DNA from: Hydractinia symbiolongicarpus
Lineage: Eukaryota > Cnidaria > Hydrozoa > Anthoathecata > Hydractiniidae
Assembly (NCBI RefSeq): GCF_029227915.1
Contig: NC_079879.1
Span: 30,632,501-30,696,500, forward strand
Length of the DNA: 64,000 nt
Direction of reading: 5' to 3'
Part shown: positions 32,801 through 46,852 of the stretch, one piece after another
Position numbering within the stretch: the stretch's first letter is position 1
How the letters are laid out: every line of letters starts with the position of its first letter
Position numbers and translations under genes: made by a program
Notes under the pieces: generated by a model
The model's database searches: none
The model's input: the letters and a program-made list of their open reading frames with translations, nothing else
What the model was told of the DNA's origin: nothing

Positions 32801-35800
32801 TTTTGCACACCTTAACATAATATTGGCATGCAATCATCATTTTTTCATTAGCTTCCTGTTCAGAAGGCCAAGGGTGCAAACCTTTGTCAAGTTATTTAGA
32901 GACTATTAAAAGTATGAATCAATTAGTTGTGTGATTGTTGTGCTTGCACAGTTTTCGTAGCTTAAACAGAAACTTTAAGTATGCTAGGACCCCCTTCGCA
33001 GGACCTCGTTGATAAAAGAAATAATGCGTAAATTTTCATTCACTTCATTCACTTTATTTTAGACATACACTATACAAGGGTCACCAAAAGATGGTGGCAT
33101 TTTGCCAAGGGCATTGGATGTAATATTTAATAGTGTATCTAAGAAGCTTTACACTCGTGCAAATTTAAAACCTAAACACTGCCATGATATTATACGTTTA
33201 AGTGAACAGGAGGAAAACAGAGAAGATAACATCCGCAATGCCATATTTCATGCTAATGACAAGGAGGTATGTTTTTCATTTTTACTGCTGTCTACTCCAC
33301 CAGGAACCTCAGGAAGTTTTGAAATATCCCAAATGCATCTTCTCTCTCCACTGGTTATTTACCTCGCATTTCTAGCATTTTTGACTTAAATTTCTGACAT
33401 TTTCGACTCAAATTCCAGACATTTTCTTTCTTGTTCTGGTTATTTTGAGTGTCTGTTCAAAGGGAGACAAGCTGGCCCTGCTGCTTCCTTGTTTAGCTTT
33501 TATCCTGGTTCAGAAAACCTTATAAAAAAGCCTGTGTATGAAAAGCGAACTAGCCTGCTTTGCCCAGGCCTTAGATGAACAAAATACTATCAGCCTGGTT
33601 AACTGAGCCAACTTACCTGATAAGTACAGCCCCTAAGTTTGTATTTATTACCCTAAAAATGTTAACTTTTATACAAAAGATAAAATTTAATGTCAGTTTT
33701 ATAAAGGAAATCTGTGCTTTATTTTTCATTGGATTGGTTTAAAAATTGTTTTGTTTACAATTTTTTTGACATTCTTTTATTATTTTAGAACATTGACCTG
33801 TCTGTTTTCAAACTTTTGAACAGCACAACAAAAACAAATGTATCTAATGCTTCCAGTAATTGCACATTGCAAGATATATCCATAATTCAAAAGTCTGCAA
33901 GTCTAAATCATATAGATGGTGGGTATTATATCTTTAGAATATAATCAAAGACTTATTGTGATTAATACACTTATGGATTGTCTTGTTTCAATTCATTAAA
34001 TTGTTTTTGAAACAATCTCTATGAATATAAAAGTTTTTTTTAAAATAATTGTTTCAAATTTTTAGTCCACTGACTTCATATCATTTTTATGTTTACAGGT
34101 TAAAATTAAAAACAATCATTTCAAACCTTCTTTTCACCTTTGTTTTATGAAAAAGCCTGTAAATGATATTAAAAGTGATGTAAAATTTGTTTAAAATATG
34201 AGGATCATGGAGTTCAAACAATTTTGTAAATGCTTATAATTTGTTTCAATTTGACTGGAGATGTGCTTAATCTTTATAAATTATGTAATGCTTCAGTGTT
34301 AACTTTAACAATGTATGAGGACTAGGTTCCCATGTGTTCTACTTTAAATTTCATAACTTCTTTTTTTGTTTTTTGTCCTAATTTGCGGAAAAAAATATTT
34401 ATCCTCTAAGTCTTTCTGAGCCATGTCAAATGACATTAAATGTGACAAATTTTGCTACTCTTATATTTTAAAAGTTACAATACAAATTCAGGCCAATACC
34501 CGTTAGGTTACTGAAAATTACGAAATCCATGGAAAAATATGAGGGCACTGCACCCTTTACTCATTACCCTGCGTAACTCTTTTATATACATTTTTTCAAA
34601 AATGTTATTGAGAAATCTTTTTTCTGTAAAATGTTTTGTTCTAAGATAAAAATTACAAAATTTAATAAATCAATGAAACAAGGATCTTGCACATTTAGGA
34701 TTTTTGTTCACACCTTACTCGTTCCGAAATTAAGAGAAACTTAAACTTTTGAAATTATAAACAAGTAATCAGTTAATTAAATATTTCAATGTTTTACATA
34801 CCAATGTTAAGTTTTTTTGAACACATTTTTACAGGTTAAAGAAAAACTGTTTTTTTCCTAAAGTAGTATTCTTCGTATAGCTTGGGATTTTTTTTATAAA
34901 TCCCCTTTATACTACTCAGTGGCCTGTTGAAAAATCAACCGGTTCTCCCCTTCTTTTTATACCACATTGTGTGTGTCTTGCTACTAGTGGTTTTGTATGA
35001 CAGACAGGCGTATACGGGTATTATAATATAGATTATTCGGTGGAAAAAAATAATGCGGTTCAGATTTTTTTTTTCTTCTTGGAAATTCCTTATATTAATA
35101 CACTTTCAAAAATGTAAATTTTTTATGACTTGGAGATATGAGTGTATCAAAAGGGTTTACTGTATCCTTAAATGGAACTGGCTAATAATTATTATATAAG
35201 TTGAATGGTTTTAAGTTATATAATATTAATTTTTCCCTTTATTATGAATATCAAGTACTGGGAATCTTTAATGTCTATTAATAGGAATTAATTAGCAACG
35301 TTTTTGCTTTCTTTTCTTAGCTGCAGATATAGTAGAAGAAATTAAACAACGCGTAGCAGATTCAACTACTATTAATGTTGAACAGCAAGGAAATGTTAAA
35401 TTTGGGATGTGGGTTTCTTTCATGGAGATTTATAATGAACTAATGTACGACTTACTTGATCTTACTCCGATTGGCAAAGGAAAGAAACGTGCAACGTTAA
35501 AGCTGGGCGATGATAAAATGGGAAAACCATATGTAAAAGGTTTGTTATCAATTTAGTGTGCTAATTAATAAACAATTAACTATGCCACAAGAGTGACAAC
35601 CAATCTTTGTCATTTTTTTTAGGTTTAACTGAAGTTTTTGTTACTTCATCAGATGAAGCATACAAGGTAACAGAAACTCAACACTTAGCAATTCAAACAT
35701 TTGACACTCATTCTTCCTTCAAAGTGCCTTGAACGAATTGCTTCTTGTTTTCATTTCTATCAAAGAAACGCATTAGTTAGATTTTTTTCTAAAAATTTGC

Positions 35801-38800
35801 AAGTTGATTAACATAAAATGTTTACTTGTTACTTTTTGGAATTATCATTTTCTATAAAAAAACATTATGGCATAAAAGAAAAAATTCCAGACAACCCTTT
35901 CATTTTGCTTTCAGGTATTACGTCTGGGACAGAGAAACAGGCACATGGCTGCCACAAAATTGAACCAGATGTCAAGTAGAAGGTAAGTGAAAAAAATTAG
36001 TCAATAAATCCTATTTACATTGGTCTAAAAAATCTACTGTTCAGTTCATGCTTATTTTCCTAAAATATACCCTAGAATTAATAGAAATGTCGTCTTAGCG
36101 AATCATTTTACAGCGAAAATAACAAAATAACTATTGATAAGGCATCGATGATAAGTGACTTACAATGCGCCCAGCTACAAAGAGTGTCTAGTGAACTGAC
36201 TTTATAATTCTACTTCGAAACCGTCGTGAATCTACCGAAATATTTTCCTTCTATAGTTCCCTGGTTATCCTAATGTTTTTATCATTTTTTTGTTTTTAGT
36301 CACTGCATTTTTACAATTAAATTGTTAAAGATTGTGGATGTCGATGAGCCTCACGTAGCCAGAATAAGCAGGTATTATTTTAAATAAAATAAAGGAGACG
36401 TCACTATTTTAGGAAACATGAAAGATCTAGAAATGGAAATTTACTCCTAAAAAGTTGCAAAAAGTGGGAAAAACTCTTCAGAAATAACTTTTCTCTATCT
36501 ATTTTTTACTATTCCATTATTTAAATCTGTTTAATGCAGACTCTCAATTGTGGATCTTGCCGGTTCAGAGAGATATTGTAAAACCAAGGCTGATGGAGAG
36601 CAGCTCAAAGAAGCCAGTAATATCAACACCTCTATTATGACACTTGGAAAATGTATCAGCACCTTGCGTTATAACCAACTTCATCCGTAAGTGTTTGATT
36701 GTTAACAATGTAGTATAAGACAACTGTTACACAGCCTGTATGTAGATATAACCTCTTGTATTGTTTCTTTTTATTTTGCAAGCATTTTTCTTTAGCAATC
36801 ATCCAACTATTGTCCCTTTTCGGGAAAGCAAATTGACTCGACTGTTTCAAAGTTTTTTTCTTGGGAAAGGGAAAGCCTCAATGATTGTGAATGTAAGCCA
36901 ATGTGCTTCGTTATTTGATGAGACATATCATGTGATGAAATTCTCTGCTATTGCAAAACAGGTAAATATTGATTTTAACAAACATAAAACGTGGATATGC
37001 CAAAAAATGATAGTGTGTGCAAATTCGTAAAGGTTTGCTTCAAAATGAATTAAAATACCATATTTACTATAAGAAAGCACCACTATATTTTTAAAAAAGA
37101 AGCTCATTGACAAAATACATGGTTTTTTTATAAGTCAATGAAATCAGGCTTATGTCACGCTTATTTGAGAAGCAAATTAAAGAATTTAACGCTGCATCGT
37201 GAGCCATATGGATCAGATGAGATGTCCTCATGTTTACCTAGGAATGCAACAAAAGACAAGCTTAGGCAGTATATAGTGGTGTTAATTAGGTTACACAACA
37301 CAAAAAAACAGAAGGATTTACTGAGGCTAAGCAACAATATTGTTAATATCTTTGTAAAACATCTAGTGTTAAGAGAGTGCAAATCATTTAGAAATTATTC
37401 GATAAGTATTGCCATGAAAATATTGCTTTTTGGCACCCAGTCCCATTTTTGTTACTGAAGAGTTAGCTTATTTGTAGGGTTAGTGAAAGTTAGAAATCTA
37501 GTTTAAATTTTTTTGGGAATGTATGAAAATATTGTCTAATTTCGCATTTTTTAAAAAAAACACAAACATTTTTTTAAATAAGCTGAATAATTCTTAATAA
37601 AATTGTATCTATAAAATTTTGTTTTGTCGGGCAAAAGTTAACATTGCACAAATAGTGTGCAAAAAATATGTGCACAAAGTTAGACGGGTTGGGAATTATA
37701 TTTTTTATTGCACATTGTTTATCAGATCAAAATGAAAGCAGAACGTGCCACAGAATTATGGAAAGCACCTCCTTTACCAAAAGTTCCTGCAACACCCAGT
37801 TATAAAAGACCACCGTTGTGTATCATTACTCCAGCAACTGCTAGTAAAAAACGAACCTTGGAAGATCCAACAGCGTTCTCCTATGAGGTATATTTTAAAA
37901 CTTTTGTTCATTTTTGTGTGTCTCTAATTAGTTCCCATTTAAATTCGCAAAAATTAAAAGTGCTTGGAAGGTTTTCATGCCATAATGCAAAAGTAAAGTG
38001 GACAAATGATACGTTTTAAGGGTGCGTCGACATTGGAGAGTTGGGTGCAAACATTTGGTAGATTGGTACTTAAATTTATATCCACACTGGTAATTCTTCT
38101 GTACTTATAAAAATATTTAGGAACTAACGACGATTGTTGCAGAGCTTCGTGAAAAAGTAAAAGCTGAACGACGAGATAAAGCCCAGTTAGAGAAAACTAT
38201 TCGTAAGGAAGTCAGTATGGAAATGAATGAACTTATTGTTGAAATTGAAAGTTCACATAAGTACGTTATTAAACTACGTTCCTAATGCTTAAATGTGACT
38301 TAATCTGTTTGTTACACGAATTTATTAAAAGTCTTGCATATTTTTCAGCGCTCAGATGATGGAACAAAAGCAAAACTTGGAAGAAACTATGGAAAAACGT
38401 CTTGATTTGCTCACTAAAACTGTAAACAGACAGAGGAAAAGAAAGAAAACTGAAGAAAGTTATGATGAATCATATGTATCTAGCGTTTTACTGCACGCAG
38501 AAAAAAGCAAAGTGAAGGTACTTTAAAAGACCATAAACTATCGCGAAATCTTTATATTTTAGTTTCGTGGACTAGGCATTATCTTTCGCAAATAAAGGAA
38601 TATAAAAAACTCAAGCGCGGCCCTATCTGGTTTAAAGTTGACTTTTTCCAGAAAAATATTTCGCGAATAAGTCGTTTCAGAATTCGTGATCAACTTTTCG
38701 AAAAATTAAAATTTGCGAAAATTTGTGACCGCGAAAGTTTATGATTTAACGCAGTATTTGCTAGTTGACTTAATAACCAATAAAGCGATGTGAAAATGTA

Positions 38801-41800
38801 AAGGTTTTAGATACAATTTCTGGTGTCTGTTATATGGACGCAACTTTTAGAATGTCCAACTAAAACCTCCTTTTTCTTCTATACGTCTGTTGCTTGAAGT
38901 AATTTAAAACGGTAGTATTGATTTAAATTGCAGGAAAGGGACGAAGCGATCTTAACCCTTCAAGCAAGAGTGGCTGAGTTGGAATCGGAACGTAATTTCC
39001 TAAAGAAGTCAAATACTCCAGAAAACCACTCTAAGTTAATCGAAGATTTGAAAAGCGATCTGGACGAAGCAAAGGAGACTTTAAATTTGCAAAATGACGA
39101 CATGAGGAATATGCAGCAGAAACTGCAAGATAAAGATGATGAAATTGACAAGTTGCGAGAAGCGTTAGAAGAGGATGAACAATCCAATGAACAGGTGATT
39201 ATTTTCGCAAAACAAATATCTTAACAAAAAAGTCTTTTGAGTTAAGTTTATTACTTGAGTGCGAAAAATTACTGCAGTGACCATAATATTGCTATATCGT
39301 ACATTTTTTTTTGTTCAGGAGAAATCGATTGAGGAACTCCAGCAACTTCTTGAGTCGACGATAAAGGAATTGGAAGTAGCAAGAATAAAGCTAGACAACA
39401 GAGACAAAAGAATAAAGGAATTAGAAAAAATAACAGAAGTTCAGAAAGGTAAATATAGCTTACGCATTAAAACACCTAAAACAACGGCGGTGTAAATTTG
39501 CGTTTTTGTTACAAACCCAATCCTGCAACCGTTCGATATTTTTCTTTTAATTGAGTTTTGGGAAGCACACTGTGTTTGGTGTTTTACTGTGGTTATATTA
39601 CCTTGTTCGTATTTTTATTTTTTTATGGGGATGTAATCTGTCACTTCCCAGCTTGCTTGCTTCTCTCATTTGCAATAGCCTCGTGTTTTGGCTGCTATTC
39701 AAGAAAAACCACGTGATACTAAACAATAGCGTACATAGTAAAAACAATAATGACTTTTTAACAATTCAAAAAAGTTTCATATCTTCCAGTTGTTTATATC
39801 TTTGTCTGTATTTTGTGTGTATTATAATATAAATAGCACCTTAATGAAATTTTGGTAAACAATTAACCTGCATATTATGAAATATTTAATGTAATTTTTT
39901 TTAATAATTTTTTTTCGCGTGTGTAAAACATTTGTTATAATGAAATACAATTCTGTTGGATTATTTGATGGTTTTGAATGACCCCTGTCTGAATTAAAAT
40001 TAACAACAAACAACTATCACTGTAAAACCAGCTGGTTTCTCCCTGCTATAATATTTTTACCAATCTATTACCCTAATATGTTTTATCGTGATTAAACAGC
40101 CTGCAAAGAGTTGTGAGTTAGACAGAATGCTTTATTTTTTTAGCTGAAAATGCCGAATTGGTTAAATTAGCATCAAGAAGCGAAGAGTGGTACAACTTAG
40201 CAAAAGAAAAGAACGAAACATTGTCAAAAGAAAACGTAGATAATGCAACAAAACTGAAAGAAGGTGATGCTTTATTGAATAAACTTAAATCTGAAAGCGA
40301 AGAATTATGTGCTAAGTTAAAAATAAGTGAAGATAACTGCAAAACGATTCAATTTGAAAATGATGAGTTGTCGATCAAACTCGAAAAATACGAAGCATTA
40401 TATAAAGAGCATCAAGTTGTCTTAAATGAAAACGAAAGCATCATTGAACAGTTGAATGGGCAAGTCAAATCGCTGAAAGAGCAGCTTTCATTACCAAATA
40501 TTTACAAAGAAGAAACAGATGTTGTTTGCAAGGAAGAACCAGTTAATGAGGTTGTGCAATTAAAAGAAAACGTTGAAACTGCTGAGGGGAAAGTTAAAGA
40601 GTACAGCGAGAAAGTCATTAGGCTGGAGAAGCAGCTACAATGTTACGAAGCTGCTGCGGAATTGAAACATCCTGTTGAAAATAAAAGTGTGGATGCTTTG
40701 AAGCAGTTTACCACGCCTATTAAGAAACACAACTCGCCTGCGAGGAGTCCATTCTCACCGGCAACAAAACTGAATCAAACAAACACAATTAAAAAGCTGG
40801 AAAAACTTTTAGACGAGACAAGCAAGGCTTTAGAGAAGAAAACTAATTTGGTTGTAACAAAAGTTAATCGTATACAACAGCTAGAGACTAAATTATGTGC
40901 GTATGAGAAAAAAACAGGAATGAATGAGCTGATTGCTGAAAGGGATTTGTTGAAACAAAAAGTGAATGACGTACAAGATGAATGTTCTAAATATAAAACA
41001 GTTATAAGTGAGCTGGAATTTCAGTTGGAAAATCAGAAAGAAAACGGCTTTGCTTTAGAGGATGAACTCACTACATGGATGAAGAAGGAGGAGCAAACTC
41101 AGGCGACTTTGAATGAGCTCAAAAATGAATTGAAAATACAAACTGAAGTGTTCGGTAGCAAAGTGGAACAGCAGCAATCTCTGCTTGAAGAAAAGCAAAA
41201 TCAATTGACGGAGCTGAAAAGAGAAAAGAGTGACGTACGCGGTGAAGTGCGTAGTTATGAAGAGAAATTGTCGAGTATGGAGAACGATTTAAACAGCGTA
41301 AAAAACAAGCTAGATACTCTACAGCAAAACAACAAAGAACTTACCGAAAGCTTGCAAATTAAAAATACTGACTTGGAGAATTATAAAGATAAAGTAAATG
41401 AATTAAAAATGAAATGTGACGATAAAGAAAGCATAATTGAGGTAGAATTTTTCTGTTAGCCTTTCTATTACAGGGTTACTACGCCTCTTTACAAGTTTAA
41501 AAAATGAAAGCAATTTGTGTTTTTCTTTTTAAAAACTTGATTTGGAATATCTCCAATTTATATTCATCTTTGTCGTAAATTATTTTTTTTACCCTAACCT
41601 CCAGTACATACGTGTCTATAAACTGGTGGAACACATCTTTGTTGTGTTCTTACGTTATAAAAGTATCTTACTCTTTAGTACCTGGGTAAATACAAATAGA
41701 AATCTTAGAAAAATTTACAATCTTATTGCACCTCAGATTTAGTATTAAAATCTCCCGAAAACTGTCCAATTACCTTCAAGTTTACTTCAGGTTTGTTTTT

Positions 41801-44800
41801 AAACAGAAAGTGAGGAAGACTGTATTACTAAATAACTTTTTGTGTAAGATGTATCTTCTTCTTTTTATTTATTTATTATTATTATTTTTTTATTTTTTTG
41901 CACAACCACTTTATTTAATAGAAATTGTCATATCAGCAAAAGAACGCAGAGGAAAAAACTGTAAGACTGACGAAAGAACTAGAAGCTCGCCGTCAGTCAC
42001 GATTGAAAGCAACAGAAGACATATCCGATTCGTATAAAGCTTCAATTGAACGCCTCACTAGCACGAGTGATGATTTGCAGGAAGAGGTGATTTTATTTAA
42101 TTATTTATTTTATTAAATTATTTTTAGTTTTAAAAAGTCCCAAAAAAAGGAAATATTATTGGAGAACCTGGAATGCCAAGTAAACAACACAAAATCTGTT
42201 TTACACCTTCCTCAAAAATGTTTTCTTCAATGTGCCTTAGCTTTTTCTTAACTTTTGCAAAGAAATTAAATGTGATTTTCAAAATCCTTACCATAAACTT
42301 GTATCAATACTAAATTTCATTTTGTTTTATCTTATTTTCTGATAGAATTTTTAGAAATTTTTATTTTAGTATTTTTTTAAATATTCGCGTATAAATCATT
42401 GTCTTTACTATAGAAACGTTTAACATTTTTTACCGTGTGTCGAAATTACTAAAACGCGTTGATTATTTGAAATTTTAGAATTGGGAGTTAAAGAAGTCCT
42501 TGCGCGATGCACAATCTAAGATCGACAAGTTAACTATGAAGTATGAATCAGGTAAGAAAAATGTGCCGACTTACTGAACGATATAAGATTTCAAAGATTT
42601 GAATGTTTGAATAAATGTTCAAGAATAGTGTAATTTTCACCCAACTCTTAGAAACTCAACTTTTAATAACTCGAACTCTCTTCCCGGTCCCCTGAGAGTT
42701 CGAGTGTGGACTGTATGCGGACCAGACAACGTAAACTCCCAAATACTTGCAATTTGTAATTCATGTTATTTTAGAGAGAAAAGACAAATCTGAACTTCAA
42801 GAACTTTTTAAAGAGAAATGTGATTTAGAGGAAAGCTTGAAAGCAGTGTTGGCCGAGCAAACTCAGAAATTAGATGATCGAGTACAGAAATTAGAGACAC
42901 AACTGAAAGAAGAAGAGAAAAAAGAAAAAGACACAAACAACAAATTAATTGACAAATTAAATGAATTGAACGAGTTAAAAAAAGAAAAAGAAGACTGTCG
43001 AAATCAAGTGCATAAATTAGAACGAGAATTGGAGTTGTCGGAAAAGGAAAAAGCCGGTTTGTGGTTCTAATATTTTATTGCACTATAATCTGGCATTTTT
43101 GTGAGCAGGGTAGAAAACTGGTTCACGCTGGTCCCATTTCTTAAAAAAAGAAGTTACTTTTTGTCTTGTTTGAAAACGTTCCAGATACTTCTGTAATAGA
43201 TAAAAATCGATTTTCTAGTTGTACCCCGTGAAAAACGTTCTGGGGGAAAATCTCTGTGGGTTTTAAATTGCCACCCCCACTCTCCCTTATTGAGGATTAA
43301 ACCTATTTTATTTGCAATAGACATAAGGGTGATTTTAACTGCATTGGTATCTTTTGCAGATCACTTCAAAACAATACATCGCTTGGAACAAGAACGAACA
43401 GAATCACAAGCTATCATTGATTCTTTAAAAGCGGATTCCAGTGAAACTGCAGAAGTAAGCACGTTGAAGAGCGAGGTAGAATGTTTGCAAAATAAAATCA
43501 CTCAAAAAGATAAAGAGATGAATAAATATAAAAATGAGCATGCGCTGCAAGATGAACAAATTGTTTTGTGCACTGAAGAAAGTAAAAATTTAAAAGAGAT
43601 GCTGGCTGTAAAAGAAAAGGAATTAGAGAAAGTAACACTCGAGAAGAGGGCGGCGTTAGATGAGAAGAGGGCGGCGCTGGATGAACTGCGAAGACAAGCA
43701 GTGAAACCTGCAAAAAGGCCATTGCTGGAAATACATAATATTACAGATTCTCCCAACACGCCCTCTGACCAAGATGATCCAGTAAGATATTTTTTAAGCC
43801 CAGCTAATTTTAAATGAAGTTGCTGCGTTTTTTTGTAACCAACTGCAAGTCTATGGAAGAATTGAATTCAGCGAATGAACAGGAGGAAACATATTTCAGT
43901 ATAAACAATGACCCCTCTATGTACAAACAAAAAAACTTTTTGCTTGTGTTGTGTAGAGCTTATAACGCCGATCAAAAACATACGATCGTGTGCTTTTAAA
44001 AAATAATTAAGAAGATGTGTAAGTTTTTCAGATGGCGTCATTAACCAATACGTTCTGAAACCTGAGATTCTCTTTTAAATTGTCTTTGTACTTTATTGAT
44101 GAACTGTTTTTCTGGTTTAGGACTTTACGCCAGCAAAGTTAAGGAAAATACCGGTAGGAATGTTGTAATCTTGTAAAAAAAATTGTGTTTATTTTTTTTA
44201 TTTATGTATTGAATATTTTTATTATTGTTTTTTTGTTGTTGTTGCAGGCAACTCCATACAGAAAATCAACACGAAGGTATATGTCTGATTTTGTTATTGT
44301 TACTATAATTGTTTAGTGATGATGTACATAGCGTTTCTCACAGTGCCAGGGTTATCAAATTTAACAGATGGACAGAAAATTTCATTCAACAAAGTCACTT
44401 GCAACCCTGTGAATAATTTTCTTATGGCACATTTTATTTTTATTTGTATATTTTTAGGGCGACAAAGGTTGACGACACATTAAACGTACGTACAATGAGA
44501 GTTTATTTTCAGTACAGGGTTACAGCTGACCTGCAAATCGGAAAATTTTAAAAATGTTTTTTTTTTTTCGGTTCACACGTACTATGTAGTTTTAAAATAC
44601 ACACAAATCGTCTGTCCAAGAAATAGTTGAATGAAAAAATAAACGAGTTGATGAATTAAATCATGGTATCAAAAAATTATTGGAACTTGTCAGAGTATTG
44701 CTATGAATTTCGTTTTTGAGATTTTGTTTGTGAAAACCTTATCTTTTAAAAGATTTGCGGTTTGCAACTGTTTGACTGATACGGTAATAGGAAACTTATT

Positions 44801-46852
44801 TTTTTTTAGGTAAAAAGTGTAAAAAATGTCACTGATTTAACGCATAGTGATTCTGGTGAGTTAGACCTTGTTAATCCAATTACCTACATGAATATGACAA
44901 TAGGACGCAATGTATATTAAGTTTGCGTAAAGTGCGCGTAAATTATTTTTTTTTGCCGGACGTAGGCTTTTCTTAAAGAAAGGAAAAGTTTAGATCCTTA
45001 TAATATATCAAGTTCTTAAAAAAGGATTGAATAGTTTGGGATTTTGATCAAAAATTATATAGATTTAAACTTTTCCTTTATTTTAAGGTGCGCCGCAAGA
45101 TACCGAGTTACCAAGTGCGGAAGAAGAATCATTCGTCTGTTCTGTTAGTGTGGCGTTATCTCCTTTCCATTCGATAGTTGAAGAAAACGAGGAAGTATTT
45201 TGTGACAACAAGGTTAGTGATTTATACTTGTTATTTATTATTGTTTTGTGGTCTTTGTAAAAATGCAATGCTAAGGGCTGTTTAAGATCAGTTGCTTTGA
45301 ATAGCACCTAGCAAGTCGTGTATGTTTGTTTTAGATTTCGAATGTTGTTTGAGTGTAAGGTTCGTTTTTAATTAAAACATTCCTAGCCGCAGTTTCGGAA
45401 ATCCGATATGGTTAATCTATAGATATATAAATCGTACACGATGAATAACCAAATAATTTTCACATTGTTATTATAATATTCAATTTCTTTAGATTGATGT
45501 CGTTGTTGGTAACTTTGTTGCATTGAGAAGCGAAGAGTCGGACGAGACGCCAATTATTGGCAAAGTTGTGGATGTTGACGGTAGCCATTTTACTTTTGAA
45601 CGTTGGCAAGGTGGATATTCCAAAGTATGGAAGGTTTACAAAAAAGATGGTCATCCCGTGCATGATCGAATACTTCTAAAACAGATTCTGCATGATAATG
45701 TGCGCTTGACCAACTTTAAAAGATTGACTGTGGATGCTAAACGAAAGTTACAAACCTTATATAACGAAGAAAGATAATGAACATCCAAAATTTTACTTTT
45801 ATTTTGTAGTTGTAGTTTTTTAATTTGTAATTTTTTATATTTAAACATAAACATCCAATAAATATGCTTAAACTCGTCACTATGCGAATTTTGCGATAAA
45901 CGTTTCTATATTTATGCGTGAAGTGTGAAAAAATATCCGTGCAAAAAGTGTGACGTCACGTCAATATAGGGTATCACAAATATACCAAATTCTAGAAGAC
46001 GTGGAATTTGATATTGTCAAACAGTTTTGAACTTAGCTTTATTCGTCGTAGAATCTGTTTTAAAATTTCTGTGGCCACTCTGCGAAATATTCTTGTATAA
46101 ATTTTTATCAGTTTTGATTTACAGACAGACTTATGTTTCAGAAATATAATTTTAAAAAATTATTTTTATTTCTTTGTTTTCATTTGCGTGGAGAAATAAA
46201 AAAAGAATATGTTTCGTAACTGTTTTTGTTTAAGATGTTTCATCGTTAAATGTTACGAAGAAGAAAGGAAGAAAGAAACTGCTAGCCAAAGAAAACAAAT
46301 TGTTTGTGGATTCGCCTCTTGTAAGTGTTTTCTCGTTGAAGAACAGGGTTAATTTTGATGTGTTTTTAATAAATTTTATTTTAGTGCCACCTTAACATAC
46401 AAGCGATGTTTACATGAAAATTTCTGTGATTTCAGATTTCAGGATTTTAAAATTTGGTTTAGAAAATATTTAATTTTTTTTCGTACACAACTTTGATTGT
46501 GACCTCGGTTGTTTGCATGGACCTCACAGCGTTCGGTCCATGAAGTCACAACCACGGTCGCTATTTTCCCGTACTGCTGGGCTAAACGGTTTATAAGCGA
46601 TTTTGAAAATTTTACAATGATTTAAATAATTTCTACTTTGCAATCAGCACAATATTTTTCCCAAATTTATCTTTTCGTGGATTTTTTAGATTTTTATACT
46701 AACTTTAACAATTAAAATGTTTACTGATAAATATTGAAAATAAGTTTCGATTATGTACTGTTGTTTAGGCTGGCGTTGCTGAATTTGCTACGACATCAAA
46801 ACGACACAGCGCTATTGTGCGAAAAGCACATAATATGGTGTTGAGAAAATAG
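29868..46852 (+). CDS. KIF20B: KIF20B-like mitotic kinesin with alternative 3' ends
   Basis: Phase-consistent exons: 29868-29898, 31525-31662, 31744-31985, 33063-33266, 33789-33918, 35321-35539, 35623-35666, 35915-35982, 36300-36371, 36540-36686, 36796-36961, 37726-37887, 38121-38260, 38349-38517, 38934-39194, 39319-39448, 40144-41441, 41922-42086, 42479-42551, 42775-43056, 43360-43781, 44121-44153, 44248-44276, 44458-44485, 44810-44855. Then either 45088-45212 plus 45493-45777 (1702 aa) or 46235-46320 plus 46769-46852 (1622 aa). Motor: [10 protein letters not shown]-loop GVTNSGKT (131-138), SSRSH (about 356-360), DLAGSE (388-393) and [16 protein letters not shown]. The long insertion after [10 protein letters not shown] is a KIF20 family feature. 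Residues about 545-1500 are coiled coil. Human KIF20B (about 1800 aa) acts at the midzone and midbody in cytokinesis; the same role is inferred. KIF20A is shorter, so KIF20B fits better. Confidence 0.85.
30339..30995. repeat. Possible MITE with inverted ATGCTTATG motifs (kinesin intron 1)
   Basis: CATAAGCAT/AAGCATAA motifs cluster at 30370-30455, and their inverse TTATGCTTATG at 30733, 30836 and 30892. The outer ends (AAGCCCGTTTCAG... and ...TAGTGGGCC) are only weakly inverse. A non-autonomous hAT-like element is possible. Confidence 0.3.
31986..33062. other. Kinesin intron 3, no gene seen
   Basis: AT-rich intron between the P-loop exon and the next motor exon. No open frame or clear repeat was recognised. 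Confidence 0.5.
34911..35035. repeat. Dispersed GACAGACAG/hairpin repeat, copy 2 (kinesin intron)
   Basis: Degenerate copy: GGCCTGTTGAAAAATCAACC hairpin, CACATTGTGTGTGTCTTGC, GACAGACAGGCGTATACGGG and the ending TATTATAATATAGATTA. Confidence 0.65.
38532..38746. repeat. MITE-like element in a kinesin intron, about 215 bp
   Basis: CATAAACTATCGCGAAATC at the left end pairs with GACCGCGAAAGTTTATGATT at the right end, with several more TTCGCGAA-type motifs inside. A related but degraded stretch with TTTTCGCGG lies near 55960. Confidence 0.5.
45088..45777 (+). CDS. Alternative KIF20B terminal exons encoding a compact C-terminal domain
   Basis: Exon 45088-45212 takes the phase-1 donor at 44855 (G plus GT) and leads to 45493-45777, ending in TAA. 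An AATAAA at 45857-45862 lies 80 bases after the stop, so this is a complete 3' end. The last 94 residues look like a small folded beta-rich domain: [40 protein letters not shown], then [20 protein letters not shown] and a basic helix. Similar modules occur, as far as I recall, at the ends of transposon-related proteins of cnidarians and lancelets, but this was not searched. It is nested inside the intron that leads to the other terminal exons. Confidence 0.65.
46497..46561. repeat. 65-bp imperfect palindrome in the last kinesin intron
   Basis: CATGGACC (46516-46523) pairs with GGTCCATG (46535-46542). Outer arms GTGACCTCGGTTGT and ACAACCACGGTCGC also pair with few mismatches. Confidence 0.6.

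Noticed and set aside
43498-43759. Minus-strand Ser/Phe/Leu-rich frames opposite kinesin coiled coil exons
   Set aside because: Antisense reading of Glu/Lys-rich codons gives Ser/Phe/Leu-rich artefacts.
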